A stretch of 64,000 bases of DNA from the NCBI GenBank assembly GCA_020635905.1, contig JACJYV010000005.1, forward strand, positions 248,001 to 312,000, read 5' to 3'. The translations under genes were made by a program, and so were the position numbers. This document shows, in pieces, positions 39,747 through 48,331 of this stretch. Positions within the stretch are counted from its first letter, which is position 1. Each line of letters starts with the position of its first letter. The stretch comes from Bacteroidia bacterium (GTDB lineage Bacteria; Bacteroidota; Bacteroidia; J057; JADKCL01). Under the pieces are notes generated by a model that made no database searches, was not told the origin of the DNA, and saw nothing but the letters and a program-made list of their open reading frames with translations.

Positions 39747-39790
39747 CTGATTTCATCTTGGGGGCATAACCCACAATTAAGTTAAACAAG

Positions 39791-40261
39791 ATGAAAAAAT
39801 TAGTTTTTACCGCCCTGCTGCTGACCGGATTCGGATGGAGCCTGCAAGCTCAGGTTGGCACCGCGGCACCTGCCCAGGTTCAGGAAGCATTCAACCGCAA
39901 ATTTCCCGGCGCCGCGCAGGTGGAATGGGGCAAAGAAAGCGCTACGGAATGGGAAGCTGAATTTATCCTCAATGGCGTGAACCATTCAGCCAACTTTCTC
40001 CAGGATGGAACCTGGAAAGAAACCGAGCACCTCATCAGCGCGGCCGAAATCACCCCGGCATTGCAAAGCTCCCTGAATAGCAAATTCCCTGATTACTCCC
40101 TGCTCAGGGGCGAAATTGCAGACACTCCCAAAGGATCCAAATACGAACTGGTCCTGCAAAAAGGAAACTCCATGATGCTGGTCGTTGCCGACGAATCGGG
40201 AAAAATCCTGATGAAAAAGGCTCGCAAAGGCAAAGGATCTGACGACAGCTCAGAAGATTAA
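39791..40261 (+). CDS. Secreted PepSY-like protein
   Basis: A 156-residue exported protein. Signal peptide residues 1-20 (MKKLVFTALLLTGFGWSLQA); the body shows two PepSY-like units, VQEAFNRKFPGAAQVEWGKE ... GVNHSANFLQDGTWKETEHL and LQSSLNSKFPDYSLLRGEIA ... MMLVVADESGKILMK. Such DUF2874/PepSY-like proteins are periplasmic, often controlled by a neighbouring two-component system, and may bind small peptides or ions. It lies between the kinase gene and the efflux genes and has its own putative operator. Confidence 0.85.
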   Translation: MKKLVFTALLLTGFGWSLQAQVGTAAPAQVQEAFNRKFPGAAQVEWGKESATEWEAEFILNGVNHSANFLQDGTWKETEHLISAAEITPALQSSLNSKFPDYSLLRGEIADTPKGSKYELVLQKGNSMMLVVADESGKILMKKARKGKGSDDSSED

Positions 40262-40275
40262 GTCTGATTGTACGC

Positions 40276-40307
40276 TGGCCGGCTCCTTCGTGGGCCGGCC
40301 AATTTTT
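40276..40307 (+). terminator. Leaky terminator between PepSY-like and efflux genes
   Basis: Stem TGGCCGGC / GCCGGCCA with loop around CTCCTTCGTGG, followed by ATTTTT. It lies between the PepSY-like stop and the TolC-like start (12 bp before it), so partial read-through could set the ratio of the secreted protein to the pump. Confidence 0.75.
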
Positions 40308-40319
40308 AACCCGTGGACC

Positions 40320-41597
40320 ATGAAAAATCTGATTACGTTGCTGCTGCTTACCGCTGCGCAAACCGTATTTGCCCAGACTCCCCTGGAATTCTACCTCCGT
40401 AAAGCCACAGCCCAAAGTCCCCTGCTGTTTGAGAATCAAAACCTGAATCAGGCCAATCAGCTGGAAGCGGAGCGCCTGAAGGCCTTTTACACCCAGCCGC
40501 AGGTGGCCCTTATGGGAGCGTATGTCCTCTCGCCGGTCATTGCTACTGAAAATAACCAAACCCGCTTTCTCCTCAATCCAGACGTACCCGCCAACTACGT
40601 TGGCTATGACCTGGCCTACTCCAACGGCGGTCAGTACCAGGCCATGGTCAATGTAAATCAGCCCCTGTTCAATGGAAAAAGGTACCAGATTTCAGCCGAA
40701 CAACTGAATGTGAGCACCCAGATCAACGACAACAACACGCGGCTCAACGCCCATGATCTGGAAAAACTGGTCACCGACCAGTACTTGCTTTGTCTGCAGG
40801 ACAACCAGCAGATTTTGTATGCCCGGGCCATGCTCGTGCTGCTGGAAGAGCAAAGAGAATTGCTGCTCAAACTGGTGGAAGGCAATATTTACAAACAATC
40901 TGACCTTACCCTGCTCAAAATTGAAACCCGGAATTTTGAAGTTCAGCTCAACTCTTCCCAATCCGTTTACCGCCGCGATCTGCTGGACCTGAACATCCTT
41001 TGCGGGATCAACGACACCAGTCTGGCGATCCTCCTTGATCCTGAACTTTCACTCAGAACGACTTCTGCCAATTCAAATTTCCTGGAAAAATATCGTCTCG
41101 ACAGCCTCGATCTGGTCACCCGGCAAAAAATCTCTGAGCTTCAGTACAGGCCTCAGGTTAATTTGTTTGCCAATGCAGGGCTGAATGCCGTCTATGCTCC
41201 CACCCTGCCCCGCAGGTTTGGAGTCACGGGGGGAATTACCTTCAATTACACCCTCTACGACGGAAACCAAAGGAATCTCACCCGCGGCAAAACCCAATTC
41301 CTCAAAAACTCTGTCTCCAACTACAAACAAAGTTTTCTCACCCGAAATTCTGTACGCAAAACCAGCATTCTGAGGGAAATGCAATCCTTTGAGGAACGCA
41401 TTACCCTGGTGGAGGGGCAAACAGAAGAATATGACCTGTTGCTGAAATCCAGTAAAAAGGAAATGGTGTCCGGCCAGATATCTGTGCTCAACCTGATTAC
41501 CATCCTGAAGAACAAAGCCGCCCTGGAAAGAGACCTGGAGCTGCTGAGACTGCAAAAACAATCCCTGATCAATGCCTTCAACTATTGGAACTGGTAA
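40320..41597 (+). CDS. TolC-family outer-membrane efflux protein
   Basis: Taken from the ATG at 40320 (425 residues), which starts a clear signal peptide (MKNLITLLLLTAAQTVFAQ). The body is long alpha-helical with heptad-like Leu/Gln (LEKLVTDQYLLCLQDNQQIL, MQSFEERITLVEGQTEEYDL) and short beta segments (VNLFANAGLNAVY, GGITFNYTLYDGNQRN), as in TolC/CusC channels. It forms the outer-membrane duct for the adaptor and RND pump encoded next. No lipobox is seen. Confidence 0.88.
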   Translation: MKNLITLLLLTAAQTVFAQTPLEFYLRKATAQSPLLFENQNLNQANQLEAERLKAFYTQPQVALMGAYVLSPVIATENNQTRFLLNPDVPANYVGYDLAYSNGGQYQAMVNVNQPLFNGKRYQISAEQLNVSTQINDNNTRLNAHDLEKLVTDQYLLCLQDNQQILYARAMLVLLEEQRELLLKLVEGNIYKQSDLTLLKIETRNFEVQLNSSQSVYRRDLLDLNILCGINDTSLAILLDPELSLRTTSANSNFLEKYRLDSLDLVTRQKISELQYRPQVNLFANAGLNAVYAPTLPRRFGVTGGITFNYTLYDGNQRNLTRGKTQFLKNSVSNYKQSFLTRNSVRKTSILREMQSFEERITLVEGQTEEYDLLLKSSKKEMVSGQISVLNLITILKNKAALERDLELLRLQKQSLINAFNYWNW

Positions 41598-41628
41598 AAT
41601 GCCATTCTGCAAATTCAATTTCAAACCC

Positions 41629-42570
41629 ATGAAATACCCCGGATTGTCCATCACCATATTGCTGATCCTGCTGTTTTTCTCCTGTGGAGGAAAACAGTCA
41701 GCCGAAAATCCTGAAGAAGAGGAAATCGCAGCCCAAACCCCGGTCGAAGTTGCCTCCATCACCCCGGGCTCAGTCAACGACGAGATTACCCTCTTTGGGA
41801 ATACCCTTTACCTAAATCGAAACATGGTGACTGCCCCCATTCCCGCCTTTATCACCCGGGTAAATATCCGTCTGGGCGACAAAGTACAGCAAGGAGATGT
41901 ACTGTACATAATCCAGTCCAAAGAGAGCAGGGCTCTCGGAAATGTCCTTTCAGACCAGGATACGGAACTGGTCAATGTGGGCATAATCAAAGTAACTGCC
42001 CCCGCCGCAGGCGTGATTTCCACCCTCGACAAACAACAACCCGGCGATTATGTGATGGAAGGCAGCCAGCTCTGTACCATCTCAGAAAGCCAGCAACTGG
42101 CCTTTCAGATCAATGTGCCCTTCGAATTCACCCCATACACCCGGCCCGGGGCGCATTGCACCCTGATCCTGCCCGACGAAAGCCGCTACCCCGCCACCTT
42201 CACCAGAGCCCTGACCACCATGAATCAGGCGGCCCAGACCCAGTCTGTACTGGCCAAAACCAGCCAAAGTCTGAGCCTTCCTGAAAATCTTGTGGTGAAG
42301 GCCCTTATTCAAAAAGGAAACCAAAAGGACAAACAGGTTTTACCCAGATCGTGCGTGCTCAGCAACGAAATGATGACCGGATTTTGGGTGATGAAAATGG
42401 TAAATGACAGCCTCGCCGTAAAAGTGCCGATTACGATTGGCAACCGCAATTCAGACCAGATTGAAGTGCTCAGTCCACAATTTAGCCCGCAGGACCGCAT
42501 CGTGAGTGTGGGTGGCTACGGCCTCCCCGACACCGCCCTGGTTTCAATCCAAAACCAGGAAGCGCCATGA
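41629..42570 (+). CDS. RND efflux periplasmic adaptor lipoprotein (HlyD/MFP family)
   Basis: The frame is open from 41572, overlapping the TolC gene; the ATG at 41629 gives a good lipoprotein signal (MKYPGLSITILLILLFFSCG, Cys19). 313 residues. HlyD/MFP features: the barrel-sandwich hybrid around VNIRLGDKVQQGDVLYIIQS and APAAGVISTLDKQQPGDYVM (both halves of a lipoyl-like domain), then a beta-barrel and C-terminal part. It links the RND pump to the TolC channel. The stop overlaps the pump start by 4 bp. Confidence 0.9.
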   Translation: MKYPGLSITILLILLFFSCGGKQSAENPEEEEIAAQTPVEVASITPGSVNDEITLFGNTLYLNRNMVTAPIPAFITRVNIRLGDKVQQGDVLYIIQSKESRALGNVLSDQDTELVNVGIIKVTAPAAGVISTLDKQQPGDYVMEGSQLCTISESQQLAFQINVPFEFTPYTRPGAHCTLILPDESRYPATFTRALTTMNQAAQTQSVLAKTSQSLSLPENLVVKALIQKGNQKDKQVLPRSCVLSNEMMTGFWVMKMVNDSLAVKVPITIGNRNSDQIEVLSPQFSPQDRIVSVGGYGLPDTALVSIQNQEAP

Positions 42571-45500
42571 GAGAAAGCAATTATTTTCTCGTCTTCAGAA
42601 AACCCATCCTGTTCATGGGATTGCTGCTGCTTGCTGCCGGCATCTATGCCTACACCCAAATGCAGACCAACCTCTTTCCAGAGGTATTATTTCCCCGCAT
42701 CACCCTCATTGCCGATGCCGGCCAGCAACCCATTGACCGCATGATGATCACCGTGACCAAACCCCTCGAAAGCGCGGTCAAAAAGGTGCAGGGAGTAAAA
42801 GTCGTCAAAAGCACCACCAGCCGGGGCAGCTGCATTGTGGACATATTTTTCGACTGGGGCACTGACATTTACTTTGCCAAAACCCTGGTGGAAAGCCGGG
42901 TGAATGAGATCAGAAATTTTTTACCTCCCGGGGTTAATATTGCCACTGAGGCCATGAATCAGTCAACTTTTCCTGTTTATGGCTATACCCTTGAAAGTGA
43001 GCGCCACAGCCTGGTGGCCCTCCGCGACCAGGCCAATCTGATTGCAAGGCCCCTCTTTTCCCAAACAGACGGCATCTCCAATGTGGTGGTCAGAGGGGGG
43101 AAAAACAAAGAGTTTGTGATTGAGCCCGATCCCATCAAAATGGCTTCCCTGGGCATCACCCTCAACACCCTCATCAACATTTTCAGCAATAATAATTTCG
43201 TGCTTTCCAACGGAGCCGTGGAAGATTACAACCGTCTTTACCTATCCCTGACTGATACCCGCCTGATGGATATTTCTGAGGTTGAAAACACCATCGTGAA
43301 AAATGACGGCACCCGACTGGTGAGGCTGAAAGAAATTGCCAAAGTGGAACTGAAGGAGCAGGTGGAATTTATTGTGGTGAATGCCAACGGTCATCCCGCA
43401 GTACTGATAGACCTGGTCAAACAGCCGGGCATCAATCTGATTGATTTTGCCAAAGAGTGCGAAGCCAAAGCTGCGGAAGCCCAAAAACAACTGCCCGAAG
43501 GGATGGTCCTGAAACCCTACTACGACCAGTCTGCCTTTGTGGGTGACAGCATAGACAGCGTGACCAAAACCATCTATGAGGGTCTATTCCTGGCCATTCT
43601 GGTCATGGTCGTATTCCTGCAGTCGTGGCGGGCCAGCCTGGTGGTGATGCTAACCATACCTGTAACCCTGGCTTTTTCCATTCTGGTGCTGAGTCTGGTG
43701 GGAATTACCATCAACATCATGTCGCTGGGCGCAATTGCTGCCTCCATCGGGCTGATTATTGATGATGCCATTGTAATTATTGAGCAGATTTACCGCAAAC
43801 ATGAAGACTATCCAGAAAAAAATCGTTTTGAAGTAGTCAGGGAAGCAATTCGCGAATTGTTTCCGGCCATGGTGGGCTCCTCCCTGGCCACCATTGTGAT
43901 TCATTTTCCCTTTGGATTGATGAGCGGACTGGCCGGCAGTTTCTTTGGGGAATTGTCCAACACCATGCAGCTCACCATGGTCACCTCCTTTCTGGTGACC
44001 TGGCTGCTGCTGCCTGTGTTTCATATCCTGATTGGTTTCAAACCTTCCCGCCAGTCAAAGCACCATACTGAAGCACAAAGCCTCCAAAGGCTGGGCTGGC
44101 TGACCTGGTTTTTCAATAAACCTGCCTTTGCCCTGGGGCTGGTAGCCCTTTTTCTGGGAGGTGCCTGGTTTAGCTTTGGTAACCTGGAGACGGGTTTTCT
44201 GCCCGACCTCGACGAGGGGACCATTGTGCTGGACTATTACATGCCGCCCGGCACCTCTCTCAGCGAATCTGACCGGGTACTGAAGGAAGTGGAGAAAATC
44301 ATCATAGCCCACCCTGAGGTCGAAACCTACAGCCGCAGAACCGGGATTGCTATGCACTTTGGGGGCGTGCCGCCCAATTTTGGGGATTACTCCATCCAGC
44401 TGAAAGCCACCCGCAGCCAATCCACGGTGGACGTGATGGACGATCTGCGCAGGGAGATTTCGGCCAAATATCCTGTGCTCTCTATCGAATTCGGGCAGCG
44501 GATCGCTGACCTGCTGGGCGACCTGATGAGCACTGCGCAGCCCATTGAGGTCAAGTTTTTTGGGGATGACTATTCCCAATTGCAATCCATCTCTTCCAAA
44601 GCAGAAGAGATTCTGGGCACTATCAAAGGGATTGAGGACATTGAAAACGGGCTGGTGGTGGCAGGCCCGTCTCTCATTTTCAAACCAGACCAGGAACTAC
44701 TGGCCAGATACAACCTTACCCTGCTGGATTTTCAAACCCAGCTATCAGCCTACACAAGTGGAGTAACCCTGGGCATGAATGCCAACCAGCCTGTCCCCTC
44801 TCCTGCCCAGGCAGATATGACTGCCGGAATTCAGATCGGACAAATGCAGGAGGGCGAGCAAATGCGCAACCTGATTCTCCGCTTCGCGGATATGGGTGTC
44901 AATGATCTGGACAAGATCAGGCATCAGCTGATCTTTTTGCCCGATGGCTCCACCCGTCCGTTGGGATATTTCTGTCAGGTGGAAGTGGTGGAGGGCGAAA
45001 TAGAGCAAAACAGGGAGGACCTGAAATCATGTGTGGTGCTGACTGCACGTCTCAATAACCTGGATCTGGGCACGGCCATTGCGCAGATCAAAAAGGAATT
45101 GAATGCAAACCTGGCCCTGCCGCGGGGATACTCCATTGCCTACGGGGGAGCCTATGCCGAGCAGCAACAATCATTCAGGGAATTGCTCCTGATCTTATTG
45201 CTGGCTTCATTGCTGGTTTTCGGGGTATTTATGTTCCTGTTCAAAGAATGGCTGCTTTCCGTCCTGCTGCTGTTTATTTCAGCCATGGGAATCTGTGGCT
45301 GCGTTACCGCCCTTTACCTCACCCACATTCCCCTGAATGTAAGCAGCTATACGGGGATCATCATGATCGTGGGCATACTGGCGGAAAATGCCATATTTAC
45401 CGTTTCTCAATTTCGCTATAATCTGGCCCGCACGGGCAATGTGGACCAGTCCATCAAGTATGCCATTGCTTTGCGCCTGCGGCCCAAGCTGATGACTGCG

Positions 45501-45668
45501 ATCGGGGCCATTCTGGCCCTGATGCCCCTGGCCCTTGGCATTGGCCTGGGCGCCCAGATGCAGCAACCCCTGGCCGTGGCCGTGATTGGTGGGTTTGTGG
45601 TGGGATTGCCTATGTTGCTGCTGGTATTTCCCAGCCTGATGTGGCTGCTATACAGGGCACAGCGCTGA
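42567..45668 (+). CDS. RND efflux pump, inner-membrane subunit
   Basis: A 1,033-residue RND transporter, the usual length. Twelve helices are expected; seen are the first helix (ILFMGLLLLAAGIYAYT), the large periplasmic loop, the TM2-TM6 block with SLGAIAASIGLIIDDAIVII (TM4 Asp residues of the proton relay), and the TM7-TM12 block with MIVGILAENAIFTVSQFRYN and LALMPLALGIGLGAQMQQPL. The motif MAMHFGGVPPNFG-like loop is of the heavy-metal/multidrug mixed type; drug versus metal is not decided. Encoded with its adaptor and channel. Confidence 0.95.
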   Translation: MRESNYFLVFRKPILFMGLLLLAAGIYAYTQMQTNLFPEVLFPRITLIADAGQQPIDRMMITVTKPLESAVKKVQGVKVVKSTTSRGSCIVDIFFDWGTDIYFAKTLVESRVNEIRNFLPPGVNIATEAMNQSTFPVYGYTLESERHSLVALRDQANLIARPLFSQTDGISNVVVRGGKNKEFVIEPDPIKMASLGITLNTLINIFSNNNFVLSNGAVEDYNRLYLSLTDTRLMDISEVENTIVKNDGTRLVRLKEIAKVELKEQVEFIVVNANGHPAVLIDLVKQPGINLIDFAKECEAKAAEAQKQLPEGMVLKPYYDQSAFVGDSIDSVTKTIYEGLFLAILVMVVFLQSWRASLVVMLTIPVTLAFSILVLSLVGITINIMSLGAIAASIGLIIDDAIVIIEQIYRKHEDYPEKNRFEVVREAIRELFPAMVGSSLATIVIHFPFGLMSGLAGSFFGELSNTMQLTMVTSFLVTWLLLPVFHILIGFKPSRQSKHHTEAQSLQRLGWLTWFFNKPAFALGLVALFLGGAWFSFGNLETGFLPDLDEGTIVLDYYMPPGTSLSESDRVLKEVEKIIIAHPEVETYSRRTGIAMHFGGVPPNFGDYSIQLKATRSQSTVDVMDDLRREISAKYPVLSIEFGQRIADLLGDLMSTAQPIEVKFFGDDYSQLQSISSKAEEILGTIKGIEDIENGLVVAGPSLIFKPDQELLARYNLTLLDFQTQLSAYTSGVTLGMNANQPVPSPAQADMTAGIQIGQMQEGEQMRNLILRFADMGVNDLDKIRHQLIFLPDGSTRPLGYFCQVEVVEGEIEQNREDLKSCVVLTARLNNLDLGTAIAQIKKELNANLALPRGYSIAYGGAYAEQQQSFRELLLILLLASLLVFGVFMFLFKEWLLSVLLLFISAMGICGCVTALYLTHIPLNVSSYTGIIMIVGILAENAIFTVSQFRYNLARTGNVDQSIKYAIALRLRPKLMTAIGAILALMPLALGIGLGAQMQQPLAVAVIGGFVVGLPMLLLVFPSLMWLLYRAQR

Positions 45669-45820
45669 GTATCTACCCTGGATTTCAGTTGCGTGAAGGA
45701 TGTGAAGGGCCGCCGCGAGCCTGCTTTTGCGAGGGGCGGGTCACGAAATGTTTTTCGGGACGGAACCCCTGAGCAGCCTGGTGCCTGAGGGACTCTCAGG
45801 CACACGCCCAAAACCTCCTC
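45669..45820. other. Spacer with GC-rich hairpins
   Basis: Between the convergent RND and propeller genes. GTGCCTGAG / CTCAGGCAC (45781-45803) is a perfect 9-bp stem with a 5-nt loop. An upstream CGGGTCACGAAATGTTTTTCG stretch, also GC-rich with repeated GCG triplets, has the look of a dispersed structured repeat. A T-rich tail that would make it a terminator is missing. Confidence 0.5.
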
Positions 45821-47749
45821 TCAGTCATTTTTGACCAATCTTCCGGCGAATACCTGCTGCCCCTGGGGGTTGGAGACCTGCATCACATACATGCCCGAAG
45901 GTAAGTTGCTGAGTGAAATCTGCTGGCTGGATGCAAGCTGTCCATGCTGCAAAACTTTACCTGAAAAGGAAATGATCTGATAGGTGTGGTCTGGAGCATC
46001 CCCGCTGGAAAGGCCAGATATGCGCACGAAATCAGAGGTTGGATTGGGATAAATGCTGAGGCTGAGCTGGCTGGATATGGCCACCAAAACGGTTTTGCCA
46101 TAGGTGAATGATCCGTCGAGATCGACCTGGCGCAGGCGGTAGAAATTGTCGCCCTGAAGGGGGCTGATATCCACCAATTGGTAGCTCGCGCCCCGGCCAG
46201 ACTGGCCACCCGCAGGCACATAGCCAAGTATTTCGTAATTCTGTCCGTCGGCGCTGCGCTCGATCTGGAAGTAATCGTTATTGAGCTCTGAACCCGTTTC
46301 CCAGGTGAGGAGCACTTCTTCGCCCTGCAATTCGCCGTCGAAAAAGGAAAGGTTAACGGGCAAATTGACCGAAAGATTTCCATCGCAATCCATGGCCTGG
46401 GCGTATATGTCGCCGTTGAGGTCAGTACGGAAATCGCTCCAGTAGCCAATGATACCCGCATCCGTATTGACCACCGAGTGTTCGCTGAGGTCCTGAGAGT
46501 TGCCCGCGGTGCTGAGGGGAAGCCCGTTGGGAGCCCAGAGGCCGATGAGGGTGGTATCCACGCGCTGGGCGAAGAGGTCGGTGGAGGCGTTGCGGGAATC
46601 TTCCCAGACAGCGATGGAAGCGCCGTTGCAATTGGGATCAGAGAGGCTGGGATGGGTTTCGTTGCCAGGGAGGAAGGTCAGTTGGGTGCCGCCAGCGGGG
46701 CCCACCAGGGTGCCATTGATACGGTAGCGACCTACGTAGAGGTCGGAATTGCCGTTGCGGGAATCGGCCCAGATGGCGTTGAGCCCACCGCGACCGTCGG
46801 TCGCGAAGTCAAACATTTCGTCTTTGACGGTAAGGGCTGCGCTGCTGATGGCCAGTCCCGGGTTGCCTTCGAGCAGATTGCCAGAAAGATCAAGGCGCTG
46901 AAGGCGCAGTTGTGAGTTTGCGAAGGAGCCTGAGAGGTAGGGTATGAGGATGTCGTTGCCTGATTTGAGACTGCCCGTCTTGAGTACGTTGGTCTGATTG
47001 GCGATGGGTTTGCCGGTCAGATTCCACATGCTGAAGCCATTGGGCAGCATGCGGTCGGCATAAAGCACGGGATTTCCGCTGCGCTCATCGACCCAGTTGT
47101 AAATGGCGCCGCCCACGCCGTCGGGTTGCACGAAGGGGCCGTACTGGAGGCCGGGAAGTTTGCAGATGGGTTGGCCTGAAAGGAACCAGAATTTATTGCC
47201 ATTGAAGTCGAGTTTTTGTCCATAAATGTCGCTTTCGCCTGCGCCGCCCCGGGTATCTGTCCAGGAGAGGAAGATAAATCCGGCGGGATCGATTACGCAA
47301 CGGGCGTCGAACTGGTCGCGGGGGAAGATGGTGATGGCAATGCCATTGGCCGCCCAGAGGGCGTTGCCGCCTGCGTCGATGCGCTGTGCGTAGAGGTCGC
47401 GGTCGCCGCTGCGCTCGTCTTCCCAGACGAGGAAGGCTCCGCCAAAGCCGTCTGCGATTGCACGGATATTGGTTTGGTGGCCGGCAGCCAGACAAACGGG
47501 CACGCCCGTAAGCGGCCATTCCAGGCCTCCGTTATTATTGACGCGTTGGGCGTAGATGTCGGAATTGCCGTTGCGCAGGTCTTCCCAGAATACGATGGCG
47601 CCGTTATTTCCGTCGGTGACGCCGACGGGGGCAGCCTGGGGAGAGGGCAGAAAGTTGAGTGGCTGGTTAAGGTTGGGGTTGGTTGGCCACTGGGCCTGAC
47701 CGGCCAGGAAAGCGGTGAGGGCAAGAAGGAGAATGGTGATTCGTTTCAT
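45821..47749 (-). CDS. T9SS-secreted propeller-like protein
   Basis: A 642-residue secreted protein. Signal peptide residues 1-19, then repeats about every 50 residues carrying W-x-D-x-R-x-G-x-x-D-[IL]-Y-x-[QG]-R, e.g. WEDLRNGNSDIYAQRV, WEDERSGDRDLYAQRI, WTDTRGGAGESDIYGQKL, WVDERSGNPVLYADRM, WADSRNGNSDLYVGRY, WEDSRNASTDLFAQRV and WSDFRTDLNGDIYAQAM. Seven clear units plus a degenerate one suggest a closed beta-propeller. A fibronectin-like module (LLTWETGSELNNDYFQIERS) and a T9SS domain (SIYPNPTSDFVRISGLSS ...) end it. Probably a surface sugar- or protein-binding protein. Confidence 0.85.
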   Translation of the reverse strand: MKRITILLLALTAFLAGQAQWPTNPNLNQPLNFLPSPQAAPVGVTDGNNGAIVFWEDLRNGNSDIYAQRVNNNGGLEWPLTGVPVCLAAGHQTNIRAIADGFGGAFLVWEDERSGDRDLYAQRIDAGGNALWAANGIAITIFPRDQFDARCVIDPAGFIFLSWTDTRGGAGESDIYGQKLDFNGNKFWFLSGQPICKLPGLQYGPFVQPDGVGGAIYNWVDERSGNPVLYADRMLPNGFSMWNLTGKPIANQTNVLKTGSLKSGNDILIPYLSGSFANSQLRLQRLDLSGNLLEGNPGLAISSAALTVKDEMFDFATDGRGGLNAIWADSRNGNSDLYVGRYRINGTLVGPAGGTQLTFLPGNETHPSLSDPNCNGASIAVWEDSRNASTDLFAQRVDTTLIGLWAPNGLPLSTAGNSQDLSEHSVVNTDAGIIGYWSDFRTDLNGDIYAQAMDCDGNLSVNLPVNLSFFDGELQGEEVLLTWETGSELNNDYFQIERSADGQNYEILGYVPAGGQSGRGASYQLVDISPLQGDNFYRLRQVDLDGSFTYGKTVLVAISSQLSLSIYPNPTSDFVRISGLSSGDAPDHTYQIISFSGKVLQHGQLASSQQISLSNLPSGMYVMQVSNPQGQQVFAGRLVKND

Positions 47750-48331
47750 AACGCGGATTGTTCATAATACTGTCTCGTTTAGTTTAGAAGGAATGAGTTG
47801 GTTGGTGTGGAAGCTGGCTAAGGGCTTCAAAACAAAGATGCAGGGAGGGGATGAAATTTCATTTACTTTACGGGTCAGGCTGTTACACCTGTTAGAATGG
47901 CAGGAGTTAAAGGTTTATTCCCCGATTCCCGAACAGTTTTTATATTGTTGAAATTCAATTATTTAGACCAATTCAGGTTGAATGTTTTCTGAGGTGATGA
48001 AAGAAATTGTCGAAAGGTGATTTCAAATTCAATGTAATATTTGATGCAGATAATTCGGACTTTGAATCAATTTCAGGTGACGATGACTACATTTTGCAAA
48101 AAAAAGTTACACCGTATGGAATTTTTAAGGGGCGTGGTTTTGAGTAGCGAGTTGCGAGGGACGAGATGCGAGGGAGAGGTGCAGGGAATGGGATATGGCA
48201 ATGGTCTGGGAATTTTTCTGGATTTGGATTGATACCCTGGTTCTACGGGAGGCAAATTCAAATTTCTGTCGCAGACTTGCGACTATAATAATTTTGTCGT
48301 ATCTTTACGACAGAACTAAATTCAGAATACC
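47750..48331. other. Long spacer with repeats and a double-palindrome promoter
   Basis: No gene is supported in these 582 bp. Near 48150-48180 there is a small set of imperfect GAGTTGCGAGG / GAGATGCGAGG repeats. The last 65 bp contain two 16-bp palindromes and a promoter, described separately. The remainder is AT-rich without clear hairpins. Confidence 0.55.
48268..48311 (+). promoter_or_regulatory. Promoter with two palindromic operators
   Basis: GTCGCAGACTTGCGAC (48268-48283) and GTCGTATCTTTACGAC (48296-48311) are 16-bp palindromes with the same GTCG / CGAC arms, 28 bp apart. A TTG at 48277-48279 and TATCTTTA at 48300-48307 are separated by 20 bp, matching the Bacteroidota -33/-7 form. The -33 box is thus inside the first palindrome and the -7 box inside the second. 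The next gene starts 20 bp later, so a repressor binding both sites would shut the promoter completely. Confidence 0.7.

Noticed and set aside
46422..47724. Several Arg/Pro/Ser-rich reading frames on both strands
   Set aside because: They are GC-driven shadows of the propeller-like T9SS gene and lack motifs or starts.
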